Assembly: GCA_900290365.1 (NCBI GenBank)
Contig: OMOE01000110.1
Span: forward strand, 9,967 to 59,590
DNA length: 49,624 bases
Origin: Syntrophobacter sp. SbD1
Lineage (GTDB): Bacteria; Desulfobacterota; Syntrophobacteria; Syntrophobacterales; Syntrophobacteraceae
Direction of reading: 5' to 3'
The translations under genes and the position numbers were made by a program. Numbering within the stretch: position 1 is the first letter of the stretch; each line of letters starts with the position of its first letter. Below the pieces are notes generated by a model. That model was not told the origin of the DNA and did no database searches. It saw only the letters and a list, made by a program, of their open reading frames with translations. Positions 1 through 7,311 of the stretch are shown in pieces.

Positions 1-443
1 GCTCATTCATCACGGCGAGTCGAGGAAATCAGAAGCAACGCGAGAGCCATCCTGCCGTTAGGGTCTATCCAAGAACTAAAGAACTAAGGAACCGATATCA
101 CGGCAGGGGGTAGCGTGGACGGCGTTGAATACTGTCCGCGTGCCGGACAATTTAACGAAATGGCCTGCTATTATCATAAAAAACTAATCTGTTATCGTTG
201 GTCAAGATCCGTTCCGATATTTTGCGTTTCCTTATGTCTTGCCAGGCAGGGCGGAGCTGAACTGGAGGGTATCTCCTTTGAGAAAGGTCATGATACATTG
301 GACCTATCGATGGAAGGTAATTGTATTGGATTTTCCGCGAAATATGTGCTCTTCGCAAGAAATGGGAGACTGGGGCCGGCCATAAGGGTCGGTACGAAGA
401 TGGCCCCTTTGAAGGCATGCGGAATGCAAAGAAGCAGGGTCTC
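1..443. other. Gene-free left edge
   Basis: I see no convincing gene here. Open frames exist on both strands, but they lack a good ribosome site and recognisable protein composition. Near position 70 there is a short imperfect repeat of the form aagaactaa, like the heptamer repeats found elsewhere in the window. Confidence 0.5.
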
Positions 444-803
444 TCAGAAAAATTGCTCCTCAATTTTGATTCTGGCATCCTTCAACCGGCGGTAGTCCAT
501 CTTCAGCCGGTCATTGGCTATGTTCCTGTTCATGTTGACTGTATCGAGCGACTCTTCCATCGACCCCATCACATACACTTTTGCGATTTTCCATGCCTGG
601 CCTCCAGCTCTACAGTTATAATCTCCTACCAGGAGATAGGAATCTATCTCTCCGGTCGACTCCTCGGTTTCTTGCGGATGAACCTTCTGTTTTATGGTTA
701 GCTTCCTCAAATCAATCGTGATCTGAACATCTTTCCCTTGCTTTGAAAGGCGGATGAAGTCCTCCAGCCTCGTAAATTCTCCGGTTCCTCCAACTCCAGC
801 CAT
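444..803 (-). CDS. Hypothetical protein, 119 aa
   Basis: I do not recognise the family. The start is well supported: an AGGAGG-type ribosome site lies about 8 nt upstream of the ATG at 803. The protein is soluble, with no signal peptide or membrane segment. It has a central strand-rich part (around DVQITIDLRKLTIKQKV) and a charged C-terminus rich in Arg, Asp and Lys. Cys64, in a GDYNCRAGG context, is the only Cys. It is the last gene of a minus-strand run after the DsrC-like gene, about 120 bp away, but nothing shows co-transcription. Function unknown. Confidence 0.6.
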   Translation of the reverse strand: MAGVGGTGEFTRLEDFIRLSKQGKDVQITIDLRKLTIKQKVHPQETEESTGEIDSYLLVGDYNCRAGGQAWKIAKVYVMGSMEESLDTVNMNRNIANDRLKMDYRRLKDARIKIEEQFF

Positions 804-924
804 CTCCCCATCCTCCTTTTTTTGAAATCGACTTCACACGGACTTAAGTGGGCTCATCGACTTTATTCAACCCCTGCATTCCGGAGCTAAAAATTTCAAA
901 GGTAATCCATCCTTTATAAATCCG

Positions 925-1629
925 CTATAGCCTCTTGGGCGCTGCAACGACCGGAGCGTCCAAGTGCGCCTTTGCAGCCAGATTCAATCCCGCTATCTTG
1001 ACGGCCCCGCGATGATAGCCGGAGGGAAAAAGCTCCGCAAGTTCATTGACGTCTATCCCAACCGCCGCGCATGTTTCAAAAACTGTGGGGATCTCATTCT
1101 GTTTTTCAAATTCTGAGCGCAAGTACCTGATTATCTGCCAGTGTTTCTCAGTGAGAGGTCCGAGCAGTCGCAGTTCACGAGTTTTGAATATGGCATAGTC
1201 CTCGTCCCACTCATTGGGGTCGATAAGGAAACCCTGCACATTTATCCGGTAAACCCGTTTGGCGAGGGGGATCCGTCTCGTTTGGATTTCTGATGTCGGC
1301 GAAAGTGGAAAGCATACCCCCTCGGCCATAAAGGACACCCCGGCAAGTTTGCACGCCCCGCGCTGGTAACCGGATGGGAAAAGCCTTTGCAGATCCTTGA
1401 TGCTTAGGTTGTGGACCTTGCAAGTCTTATGTACCAACGGGCATGAATCGGTTTCCAGATAAGTCGAGCGAATGAACTTCAGAACGTTCCAATGAGAGGT
1501 GGTAAGAGCAGGTATTCCTAAACTTGGCGCCAGGCTTTCAGCAAAATCCTTGTCCCATTGCGCCGGATTAATTAGGAAACCATCATCATCGAGAAGGTAG
1601 GTTTTATTTTTGGTCTCGACTGTCTGCAT
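925..1629 (-). CDS. Tandem two-domain DsrC/TusE-like protein
   Basis: DsrC/TusE proteins are small sulfur carriers, normally about 105-115 aa with one domain and two redox cysteines on a C-terminal arm. This 234-aa protein has two such domains in tandem (about residues 10-107 and 126-222). Each carries a GFLI(N/D)P...W start, an HW...I(R) helix and an LFPSGY.RGA.K(L/I)AG arm. Domain 1 keeps two arm cysteines, Cys93 (GACKLAG) and Cys106, 13 residues apart rather than the usual 11. Domain 2 has Val210 at the first position and no cysteine at the second. Both domains share another Cys (Cys70, Cys187) absent from canonical DsrC. The start has GGAGG 5 nt upstream of ATG. No dsrAB or tus genes adjoin. 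It could be a sulfur-responsive regulatory (RspA-like) protein rather than a carrier. Confidence 0.8.
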   Translation of the reverse strand: MQTVETKNKTYLLDDDGFLINPAQWDKDFAESLAPSLGIPALTTSHWNVLKFIRSTYLETDSCPLVHKTCKVHNLSIKDLQRLFPSGYQRGACKLAGVSFMAEGVCFPLSPTSEIQTRRIPLAKRVYRINVQGFLIDPNEWDEDYAIFKTRELRLLGPLTEKHWQIIRYLRSEFEKQNEIPTVFETCAAVGIDVNELAELFPSGYHRGAVKIAGLNLAAKAHLDAPVVAAPKRL

Positions 1630-1665
1630 GTCAGCCTCCTGTTCAAAATGTCCACCAGCAATCTT

Positions 1666-1791
1666 TCATGACCAAAGCTGCAAGGCCGAACCGCAGCGCG
1701 CATGGAATTTCTTCCTTGAACTCTTCGCGGCACTTAAATCCGGGAATGCGAACGGAATAACAACGACATCGCCTTTAGAGACCTGCCCATG
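1666..1791 (-). pseudogene. Truncated MazF/PemK-like toxin remnant
   Basis: Directly overlapping the end of the antitoxin-like gene, this frame encodes KGDVVVIPFAFPDLSAAK. That matches the conserved N-terminus of PemK/MazF endoribonuclease toxins, which usually read GDVVLVPFPFSDLS. After about 20 matching residues the sequence departs from the family and stops. A functional toxin needs about 110 residues. There is no ATG in frame at the expected position; the only upstream in-frame ATG lies inside the antitoxin gene. I read it as a decayed toxin. The call rests on one short motif. Confidence 0.55.
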
Positions 1792-2029
1792 CGCCCTCTT
1801 CCAGCCGGTCCCAATCCCATACGTCGTCTTCCAGCCGATCCCTCTCACGGCGAAGCACTTGTTCCGGGGCTGGCATGGTTTGCAGAGTATCGGAGGCGAT
1901 CGTGCCTAAGAGCGCCGCTCCTTCACGATCTAATAAGTATGAGATCAAATCGTACACCACCCCGAGTTTCTCCGGAGGCAATCGCTGCAATCGATCTTCA
2001 ATCTCGCTAATGGTTACCTGGTTCGCCAT
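1775..2029 (-). CDS. Antitoxin-like small protein, 84 aa
   Basis: A small acidic protein (N-terminus MANQVTISEIEDRLQRL) with a predicted helical N-terminal half (LPPEKLGVVYDLISYLLD) and a disordered, Asp/Glu/Trp-rich tail ending DWDRLEEGAWAGL. This is the usual layout of a DNA-binding or dimerisation part plus a toxin-wrapping tail. A strong ribosome site (GGAGG, 6 nt gap) precedes the ATG. Its end overlaps a MazF/PemK-like remnant, so it was probably the antitoxin of a type II module whose toxin has decayed. The family assignment is by context; the sequence alone does not identify it. Confidence 0.6.
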   Translation of the reverse strand: MANQVTISEIEDRLQRLPPEKLGVVYDLISYLLDREGAALLGTIASDTLQTMPAPEQVLRRERDRLEDDVWDWDRLEEGAWAGL

Positions 2030-2481
2030 GTGGTTTCCTCCTCGTGAGATAGACTCATGCGCTATCTACTTCGCTGGGCGTCGAAAGGCGCCGCCTGCAC
2101 GGGGTCTATCAATAGACAGAGGTCCTTCCCCAGGTGTTACAGTCCTTGCTGCCCACTGATTGTCCCACCCAGGGCAGTACTTTTTACTGGATAAGTTCCT
2201 CGAATTCTCTACGGGCAACCCTCCCTTTTGAAGTGTGTGAAAAAAAAATGACTTCTTCCTGTTGGACAGAAGTCATCGTCTCCATGCCCTACGACAGGAG
2301 CGGTTATATTAAACTCACCACCTCTTTGAGTAAGTCTTGGACGGCCTGATGTCAAGGGGGGCAATCCGGTTCAATACGCGGGTGGTGATGGGGGAGGTTC
2401 GCAGACGAGAGGCAATACTTTTTAAAGGGCGTACCCACTCTAAACTCGTCAGGAGAGATCGCGGGGTAGCAGAGTGCGTCG
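2030..2481. other. Gene-free stretch with terminator
   Basis: No gene is evident in this 450-bp gap between the antitoxin-like gene and the FrnE-like gene. It contains one clear minus-strand terminator at 2240-2277, about 200 bp downstream of the FrnE-like stop. The distance leaves room for a long 3' UTR or a small RNA, but I see no further support for either. Confidence 0.5.
2240..2277 (-). terminator. Intrinsic terminator
   Basis: On the minus strand an 8-bp perfect stem (ATGACTTC/GAAGTCAT) with a 13-nt loop is followed immediately by a run of nine T. It probably ends the transcript of the FrnE-like oxidoreductase gene. Confidence 0.85.
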
Positions 2482-3108
2482 TTATATTCGCATATTTCCC
2501 CCCGCCGTCCTGACAAGATCTTCGAGGGCAGGGTAAGGCTGGGCGCCGACCACTCTTAGTCCGCCGGCCATGAAAGTAGGAACCGCAGTAATTCCGCAAT
2601 TGCGGGAGTACTCCCAGTCCAGGTCTACTGCTTTTTTGAAAGTCCTCTCGGCCAAAGTCTGTTCCGCCTTCTGGCCGTCAAGGCCTATCGACACGGCCAG
2701 CTCTTTCAAGTTCGCAATATCGGCAATGTTCCTTCCATGAGCGAAGTAGGCGCTGAACACTGCCATGTGGAACTCGTCTCCCCTACTTAACGATTCGGCC
2801 CATTTCCCAAGTTCTTGCGCTCGGCGGCTATTATAGGTTCTGGTGCGCATACCCCAGGGAAGGCCCAACTCAGCCGCCACTTTTTCCAGACGCTCCATAG
2901 AAGAAGAGAGATCAATTCCCCGTGCCTTGAAAAGCTCCTCCAGGCGAATGCCTTCTTCCGGGGTTTCTGGATGAAGGGGAAAGGAAATCCACCTGACCTC
3001 TATCCCGTACTCTTCCTTAAGCCTTTCAACACGCCCGGTGATGAAATAGCACCAGGGTCAGACGTAATCGGAGAAAACCTCCAGAACTATTCTATCGTTC
3101 TTGTCCAT
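2482..3108 (-). CDS. FrnE-like DsbA-family selenoprotein (UGA = Sec)
   Basis: A DsbA-superfamily thiol oxidoreductase of the FrnE/2-hydroxychromene-2-carboxylate isomerase-like group. Read from the ATG at 3108, the protein is 208 aa with one in-frame UGA at codon 17 (3058-3060). The context SDYV-UGA-PWCYF aligns exactly with the family's active site D(F/Y)VCPWCY, so UGA replaces the first catalytic Cys, giving a UxxC redox motif. The cis-Pro loop typical of DsbA proteins is present (ITAVPTF). Reading past the UGA restores the whole thioredoxin-like N-terminus. Starting at the internal ATG near 2898 would remove the active site. A SECIS-like hairpin follows the UGA. FrnE/DsbA-like selenoproteins and large selenoproteomes are known in Desulfobacterota. 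A sequencing error or a true stop is less likely because the substitution is exactly at the catalytic Cys. Confidence 0.88.
3024..3046 (-). promoter_or_regulatory. SECIS-like hairpin downstream of UGA
   Basis: Positions 12-34 after the UGA fold as a 5-bp stem (UUUCA/UGAAA), a U-U mismatch, a 3-bp stem (CAC/GUG) and a 5-nt loop CGGGC. Twenty nucleotides separate the UGA from the loop, and a G is the second loop base. Both fall within the known pattern for bacterial SECIS elements bound by SelB. The stem is short, so folding should be computed. A competing hairpin (CCUGGUG/CACCGGG) starts immediately after the UGA. Confidence 0.6.
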
Positions 3109-3170
3109 GGGATGATGCTTCCAATGTCTTGAGACGCATTGTTATTAATAGGGTGTCCGGTACAAAAATA

Positions 3171-4193
3171 TCAAGCCCCTGTAGCGTGTCGCTCGTAGAG
3201 TGCAAGATGCTCCTGGAGCATCTCGGGGATCGGCAGGCTGTAAGGGCAGCGTTTCACGCATTCCTCGCACTCAGTGCAATTCCTGACTGATTCCATTGCC
3301 TGCGTTGCAAATCCTGCTGCCTTGGCGCCAGACATTCTGCGAGCAATTATCGGGTAGGTCATTGCCGTCGTGATCATTACGCCCTGTTCACATGGCTGGC
3401 AGTACTCGCATCGACGGCAAAACCGCTGTCCAAGCTCTTTCCTATAACCTTCCATGGCATTCAGGTCTTCAAGTGAGACCGCGTTGTCAGTCTCGTAAAT
3501 AGATGTAATCTGATCTACCTGTTCGACCGTATCGAAACCCGGCAGCGGGATCACGTCAGGAAACTGGCGAAGGAATTTGAAGCACAACTCCGCATTATCC
3601 AAAGCGCCTCCACCGAAAGGCTTCATGGCGAGTATGCCCATTCCCTCCTGTCGAGCCACCGGGTGGAGTTCCGAAACAGGTTTGGATTCCAGGAAATTGA
3701 AAGGGAATTGGATTGTGCTGAAAAGCCCGGTCCTTACCAGCTTGTTGGCCATTTCAATGCTGTGGGAAGTCACACCGATATGCCTGATCTTGCCGGCTTG
3801 CTTTGCCCGGAAGAGTGCCTCCAGTATCCCCTCCGGCCCGATTGCCGTCTGGTAGTCAGGTTCAAGCGACAGTTGATGTATCTGAAAAATATCGATGTAA
3901 TCGGAATGCAGGCGCTGCAGGCTGAGGTCGATGTCCGCCTCGGCTCCTGCGCGATCGCGCTTCAATGTTTTAGTGGAGATAACCAGACTGCTTCGGATGC
4001 CTTGAAAGGCCAGCCCGATTTTCTCCTCGCTATCGATGTAGGCGTTAGCCGTGTCGAACAGGGTTATCCCCAAATCATAAGCCCGCCTGAGAACCGTCAC
4101 TGCCTCGGCGTTGGACAGACGGATGATGGGAATGCATCCAAAGCCAACCTCGGAAACTTCGAGCCCTGTTTTCCCGAGCATGACGTATCGCAT
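3171..4193 (-). CDS. Aldo/keto reductase with C-terminal ferredoxin domain
   Basis: An NAD(P)H-dependent aldo/keto reductase of the class common in anaerobes, 340 aa from the start at 4193. That start follows a GGGAGGTG ribosome site; an upstream ATG at 4280 has no such support. The N-terminal TIM barrel carries the family signatures GxTGLEVSxVGFG, FDTANAY (catalytic Asp/Tyr), an Lys in ISTKT and a HxxxL strand. The C-terminal part has cysteine clusters: CRRCEYCQPC and, near the end, CTECEECVKRCPY, the latter a 4Fe-4S type motif. These suggest electron exchange with iron-sulfur carriers. It shares the minus strand with the FrnE-like gene but is separated by about 60 bp. The physiological substrate cannot be inferred. 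Confidence 0.88.
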   Translation of the reverse strand: MRYVMLGKTGLEVSEVGFGCIPIIRLSNAEAVTVLRRAYDLGITLFDTANAYIDSEEKIGLAFQGIRSSLVISTKTLKRDRAGAEADIDLSLQRLHSDYIDIFQIHQLSLEPDYQTAIGPEGILEALFRAKQAGKIRHIGVTSHSIEMANKLVRTGLFSTIQFPFNFLESKPVSELHPVARQEGMGILAMKPFGGGALDNAELCFKFLRQFPDVIPLPGFDTVEQVDQITSIYETDNAVSLEDLNAMEGYRKELGQRFCRRCEYCQPCEQGVMITTAMTYPIIARRMSGAKAAGFATQAMESVRNCTECEECVKRCPYSLPIPEMLQEHLALYERHATGA

Positions 4194-4349
4194 CGCCTTA
4201 CACCTCCCTTCACAACTGGAGAGCTTTGCCGGAAGTAGCCGAAATCCTGGAGACATGCATCGATGCCCTCCTTTTCCCAATTCTAGGTTGTGCTAGTGAC
4301 CTCGTCAACTTGTTCCGGCCTCCGAATCAGTCACCGGGGACATAAGATG

Positions 4350-5591
4350 CTAATTCCTGATTGGTTTTACGGGGACCCTGGACATAAATATAAATCCCAG
4401 GATGAACAGGACCTCCAGCGACAATACTGCCAGGCGCGGATTATTGGTCCGGCTGGATATGGTCCCGTAGAGCAGGGGGCCGAAAATTGCGGCCACCTTG
4501 GTGCTGAAAGTCATAAATCCGAAAAACTCCGCTTTCTTTCCTTCAGGGGCTTCGATCGCCATGTAGCTTCGCGCTGTTGCCTGGGTGCCGCCCAGGACCA
4601 ACCCTGCGCAAACCGAAAGAGCGTAGAAGGAAGATATGCTGTCAAAGGCTATTATCCCAAGCAGGGCCAATATCCAGATCACAATCGTGATGAGAATCGT
4701 GCGCAGTGTTCCGATCCGGTTTGCGAGCACGCCGGAGCCTGCGGCTCCTGCGGCGGCCGACAACTGGATCAGCATGAGGAGAAAGAAATTCTGTTTCACG
4801 CTGAAATGCAGTGTATCAACGGTGTAAGAGGAGAAAAAGACGATCACTGTCGATATGGCGTCGCTTATAAAGAAATATGCGATGAGAAAGATGAAGATGT
4901 TCTCTAGAGAGCGAATTTCTCTGAAAGTCAAAATGAGCCTGGTGAAACCCTCACTGATGGCTGCCATTCCCGTGAGGTTTTTCGGCGTATCTTTTAAAAA
5001 GATGAAAGAAGGCAGCGCGAAAATCGCATAAGCCGCTCCTGCCAGCAGAAGGATCGATTTGCCCCCGGCCACGCTGTGAACCATAAAGGCCATGCAGACC
5101 AGGGCGCAAAGACCCCCGATGTAGCCAAGCCCCCAGCCGATTCCCGACAGCCTCTCGATAGAGCCTGGAGTGGCTATCTCCGGAAGAAAGGCGTTGTAGA
5201 AAGTCATCGACAGGGTGTAGCCTACATATCCGGCGCTCACCAGGAATATCGCCCACCCTTGCTGGCCCGGTCCTGTGAAATAGAGACCAAAAATGCTCAG
5301 TATCGATATTGCCGCAAACGATACCAGTAAGCTCTTCTTACGACCGCCTGCGTCGGCGATCGCCCCCAGGATCGGCGACAAAAGGACCGAAACCGCCATG
5401 GCCGAGGATATAGCAACACCCCACAAAAAATCGCCGTAGCCTTTTTGCGCTACGACGACCTCTTTGAAGTAGAGAATAAAGTAGGCGGTGAGGACCACCA
5501 TGGAAAACCATGCCATGCCGAAATCATACAAAAGCCAGGACAATACCCTTGCGGAGACCGGACGGCGGGGGGCGGAATCTTGCTTATTCAC
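4350..5591 (-). CDS. MFS transporter, UMF1/Atg22-like
   Basis: A polytopic inner-membrane transporter of the major facilitator superfamily, with about 12 hydrophobic segments. The signature WLLYDFGMAWFSMVVLTAYFI near the N-terminus, followed by GAIADAGGRKK, fits the UMF1 (Atg22-like) group. Some members of that group are annotated as permeases of unknown substrate. I place the start at GTG 5591 because AAGGA lies 8-9 nt upstream. An ATG at 5615 has no ribosome site and would enlarge the overlap with the HD gene. The GTG start overlaps the upstream HD gene by about 8 bp, indicating translational coupling. Confidence 0.82.
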   Translation of the reverse strand: MNKQDSAPRRPVSARVLSWLLYDFGMAWFSMVVLTAYFILYFKEVVVAQKGYGDFLWGVAISSAMAVSVLLSPILGAIADAGGRKKSLLVSFAAISILSIFGLYFTGPGQQGWAIFLVSAGYVGYTLSMTFYNAFLPEIATPGSIERLSGIGWGLGYIGGLCALVCMAFMVHSVAGGKSILLLAGAAYAIFALPSFIFLKDTPKNLTGMAAISEGFTRLILTFREIRSLENIFIFLIAYFFISDAISTVIVFFSSYTVDTLHFSVKQNFFLLMLIQLSAAAGAAGSGVLANRIGTLRTILITIVIWILALLGIIAFDSISSFYALSVCAGLVLGGTQATARSYMAIEAPEGKKAEFFGFMTFSTKVAAIFGPLLYGTISSRTNNPRLAVLSLEVLFILGFIFMSRVPVKPIRN

Positions 5592-6174
5592 CAATCCATC
5601 CTTTTGCGATAGCATCTTTTATCATTATTTCTGCATACTCCCACAGGACGGGCGCACCCTCCTCCATGGGGCTGTTTCTTCCGTACACCTGCTTCTTTTT
5701 CACTCCGTGTTTTTCCCACATGGTTCCGCCCGACCTGAAATTATTCAGTAGAGGCTGAAGCCTGTCCAGGGAAGCGGCGAAAATCGCATCCGGTGTCTTC
5801 CTGGATTCGAACTCATCCCAGAGAGAGCGGAACTCAATGGCCTGATCTTCGGGCAGAAGACTGAAAATCCGGTCCGCAGCCTTATTCTCCCGCTCCGCCT
5901 TGTCCCTGTTGCCATCCTCATCATAGCAATATGTGTCCCCGGCGTCGATTTCAACAAGGTCGTGGACAAGAATCATTTTAAGAACCCGAAAAAGATCGAC
6001 CGGCGCCCTCGAGTGCTCAGCGAGCACCATGGCCAGCATGGCCAGATGCCATGAATGCTCGGCGGAATCCTCCTGTCTGGAGCCATCGACCAAAAGAGTT
6101 TGCCGCACAATGCTTTTTAGCTTGTCTATTTCAACGATGAATTCGATTTGTTTCAAGAGGCGGTTGTATTGCAT
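5584..6174 (-). CDS. HD-domain hydrolase (YfbR/HDDC2-like)
   Basis: A 196-aa metal-dependent phosphohydrolase of the HD superfamily. Metal ligands are visible as H in EDSAEHSWH, the HD pair in LVHDLVEIDAGD and a later D in ASLDRLQP. This arrangement is typical of 5'-deoxynucleotidase YfbR and HDDC2 proteins, which cleave dNMPs. The start at 6174 has GGAGGAG about 10 nt upstream. The open frame runs further upstream to 6321 but that part has no homology pattern. Its stop overlaps the start of the MFS gene, so the two are probably co-transcribed. The nucleotide substrate is inferred from the family only. Confidence 0.85.
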   Translation of the reverse strand: MQYNRLLKQIEFIVEIDKLKSIVRQTLLVDGSRQEDSAEHSWHLAMLAMVLAEHSRAPVDLFRVLKMILVHDLVEIDAGDTYCYDEDGNRDKAERENKAADRIFSLLPEDQAIEFRSLWDEFESRKTPDAIFAASLDRLQPLLNNFRSGGTMWEKHGVKKKQVYGRNSPMEEGAPVLWEYAEIMIKDAIAKGWIGE

Positions 6175-6568
6175 CGCGTATTGATCTCCTCCAGGCCAGC
6201 GATCCCATCGCTTTTTTTCCACAAAGGACTTGGTCACCAAGAACGCGAAGGATTCACGATCGACAACCCGGCCGCATTCCTCCGGCCTGTTCGAGGGGCC
6301 AGGATCGATCTTGAGGTACACGAAGGGGAATCTATTGAAAATGATACGAATTATTTTTCAATTTCTTCATGCTCTTCGTGCAGCCTCCGCGCTCTTCGTG
6401 ACCAAAAAAGCACTCAAATCTAAAGGCAACGGCATTGGGTTCCTCCCAGCATGCCAAAGTCTGGAAAATATATCCAGCTTAAATCAATGCGTCTGCGCGA
6501 AAAAAGCTGTTGACAGTGTCCAATGTTTGGTATACCTAATTACTGTCTCAAAGAAACAGAGGTGATCT
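6175..6568. other. Divergent intergenic region upstream of feo
   Basis: This gap separates the minus-strand HD gene from the plus-strand feo genes. It holds a degenerate heptamer repeat (CTTCGTG-like, about 6362-6404) and, near its right end, a promoter with an overlapping palindrome. No protein-coding gene is convincing. Confidence 0.6.
6510..6539 (+). promoter_or_regulatory. Promoter and palindromic operator candidate for feo
   Basis: A perfect -35 box TTGACA (6510-6515) is followed by TATACC (15-nt spacer) or TACCTA (17-nt spacer). Overlapping the -10 is the near-perfect palindrome TTTGGTATACCTAA (6526-6539, core GGTATACC). Its shape resembles DtxR/MntR-family operators, typically TTAGG-n-CCTAA, which would fit metal-responsive control of iron uptake. 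The regulator is inferred. Confidence 0.5.
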
Positions 6569-6922
6569 GTGAGTTTCATCCCGGTAAAGAGCGATACTTG
6601 TAAAGGAGCCTTGCCGCCGCCGAAGGCAGCGGCAAATCCGGCCGGCGGTCCCACCGCCCCGCGGCCGGAGGTGGCGGCGAACCTGGCCGGCGGTCCCGCC
6701 GCCTGTGTGCTGATGCCTTTGTGTAAAGCCCGGACAGGGAAGAAGGTCAAAGTTGCCTGCGTGCACGGGGGGCGTGGATTATGCGCCCGGATGGCCGCAC
6801 TGGGGATCTATCCCGGGGTCGAGATGCATCTGGTCTGCAACGGTTGTGTTCGTGTCAACGGGGGTGTACTCAGCTTGGGGAAAGATATTTCCGGCAAAAT
6901 TATTGTAACCCCTTCGGTATAG
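6569..6922 (+). CDS. feoA: FeoA-domain protein with inserted repeat linker
   Basis: An SH3-like FeoA protein, 117 aa, accessory to the FeoB ferrous iron transporter. The GTG start at 6569 has GAGGTGAT upstream. The FeoA domain proper begins near residue 49 (MPLCKARTGKKVKV) and includes the conserved CARMAALGIYPGVEM, the family's R-L-x-x-MG-hxPG motif. Residues 15-45 are two copies of the 45-bp repeat unit translated as LPPPKAAANPAGGPTA and a diverged second unit. The insertion is absent from ordinary FeoA proteins of about 75-90 aa. A terminator follows, separating this gene from the feoA-feoB pair. It has several extra Cys (Cys46, Cys52, Cys64, Cys72 and Cys90 in CNGC). Confidence 0.85.
   Translation: MSFIPVKSDTCKGALPPPKAAANPAGGPTAPRPEVAANLAGGPAACVLMPLCKARTGKKVKVACVHGGRGLCARMAALGIYPGVEMHLVCNGCVRVNGGVLSLGKDISGKIIVTPSV
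6611..6703 (+). repeat. 45-bp hairpin repeat, two units in feoA
   Basis: Two tandem units with a period of exactly 45 bp (GAAGGC at 6622 aligns with GGAGGT at 6667). Unit 1 contains two potential hairpins: TTGCCGC...GCGGCAA and GGCGGT-ccc-ACCGCC. Unit 2 is diverged. The length is a multiple of three, so the FeoA frame stays open. Confidence 0.9.
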
Positions 6923-6936
6923 GATGGGCAAAGTTT

Positions 6937-6961
6937 GCGGCGTGCAGTGCGCCGTTTTTTA
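6937..6961 (+). terminator. Intrinsic terminator after first feoA
   Basis: Stem CGGCG/CGCCG with a 7-nt loop is followed by six or more T, 15 bp after the stop codon of the first feoA. It suggests that feoA-1 can be transcribed separately from the downstream feoA-2/feoB pair. Confidence 0.65.
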
Positions 6962-7068
6962 TTTCGCCAAATGTTAGGACCTCCTAATTTTTCGAACGGA
7001 AAAGGCCACTCGGAGTTTCACATTTTTTTGGCTTTTACTCACGACTGATAACTGACGACTGCATTTAC

Positions 7069-7311
7069 ATGGCCATTATTCCATTACGCAAAATGACAAA
7101 GGGACAAAGAGGAACGATCCACCGTGTCACCGCGAGGGGTGAACTCGGGCGGCGTATCCGGGACATGGGACTGGTTCCGGGGACCCCTTTCCAGGTGCAG
7201 GGCCGCGCGCCTCTGAAGGACCCTGTGGCAATTCGGCTTAGAAACTTTACCCTGACCCTTCGCAATAGCGAATCCGATTTCATAGAGGCTGAAGTCGAGG
7301 AAACCTTATGA
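7069..7311 (+). CDS. feoA: FeoA iron transport accessory protein
   Basis: An 80-aa SH3-like FeoA protein of normal size that assists FeoB. Family features are the IPLRKMTKGQRGTI start, RRIRDMGLVPGTPFQV (the R-x-x-x-MGhxPG core) and a C-terminal LTLRNSESDFIEAEV strand. Its stop overlaps the feoB start (ATGA type, 7308-7311), so the two are translationally coupled. Unlike the first feoA it has no repeat insertion. Its ribosome site is weak, and heptamer-like repeats (actgataactgacgactg) sit just upstream. Confidence 0.92.
   Translation: MAIIPLRKMTKGQRGTIHRVTARGELGRRIRDMGLVPGTPFQVQGRAPLKDPVAIRLRNFTLTLRNSESDFIEAEVEETL

Noticed and set aside
115..495. 126-aa open frame on the plus strand
   Set aside because: It has no credible ribosome site or domain pattern and its C-terminal part overlaps the real minus-strand gene at 444-803.
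2315..2599. 94-aa minus-strand frame past the FrnE-like gene
   Set aside because: Its N-terminal half is an out-of-frame reading of the FrnE-like gene and the rest has no recognisable pattern.
4290..4907. 205-aa plus-strand open frame
   Set aside because: It runs antisense through the MFS transporter gene, has an odd composition, and no ribosome site.
6181..6321. Upstream extension of the HD protein
   Set aside because: The extension has no conserved residues, while an ATG with GGAGGAG lies at 6174.
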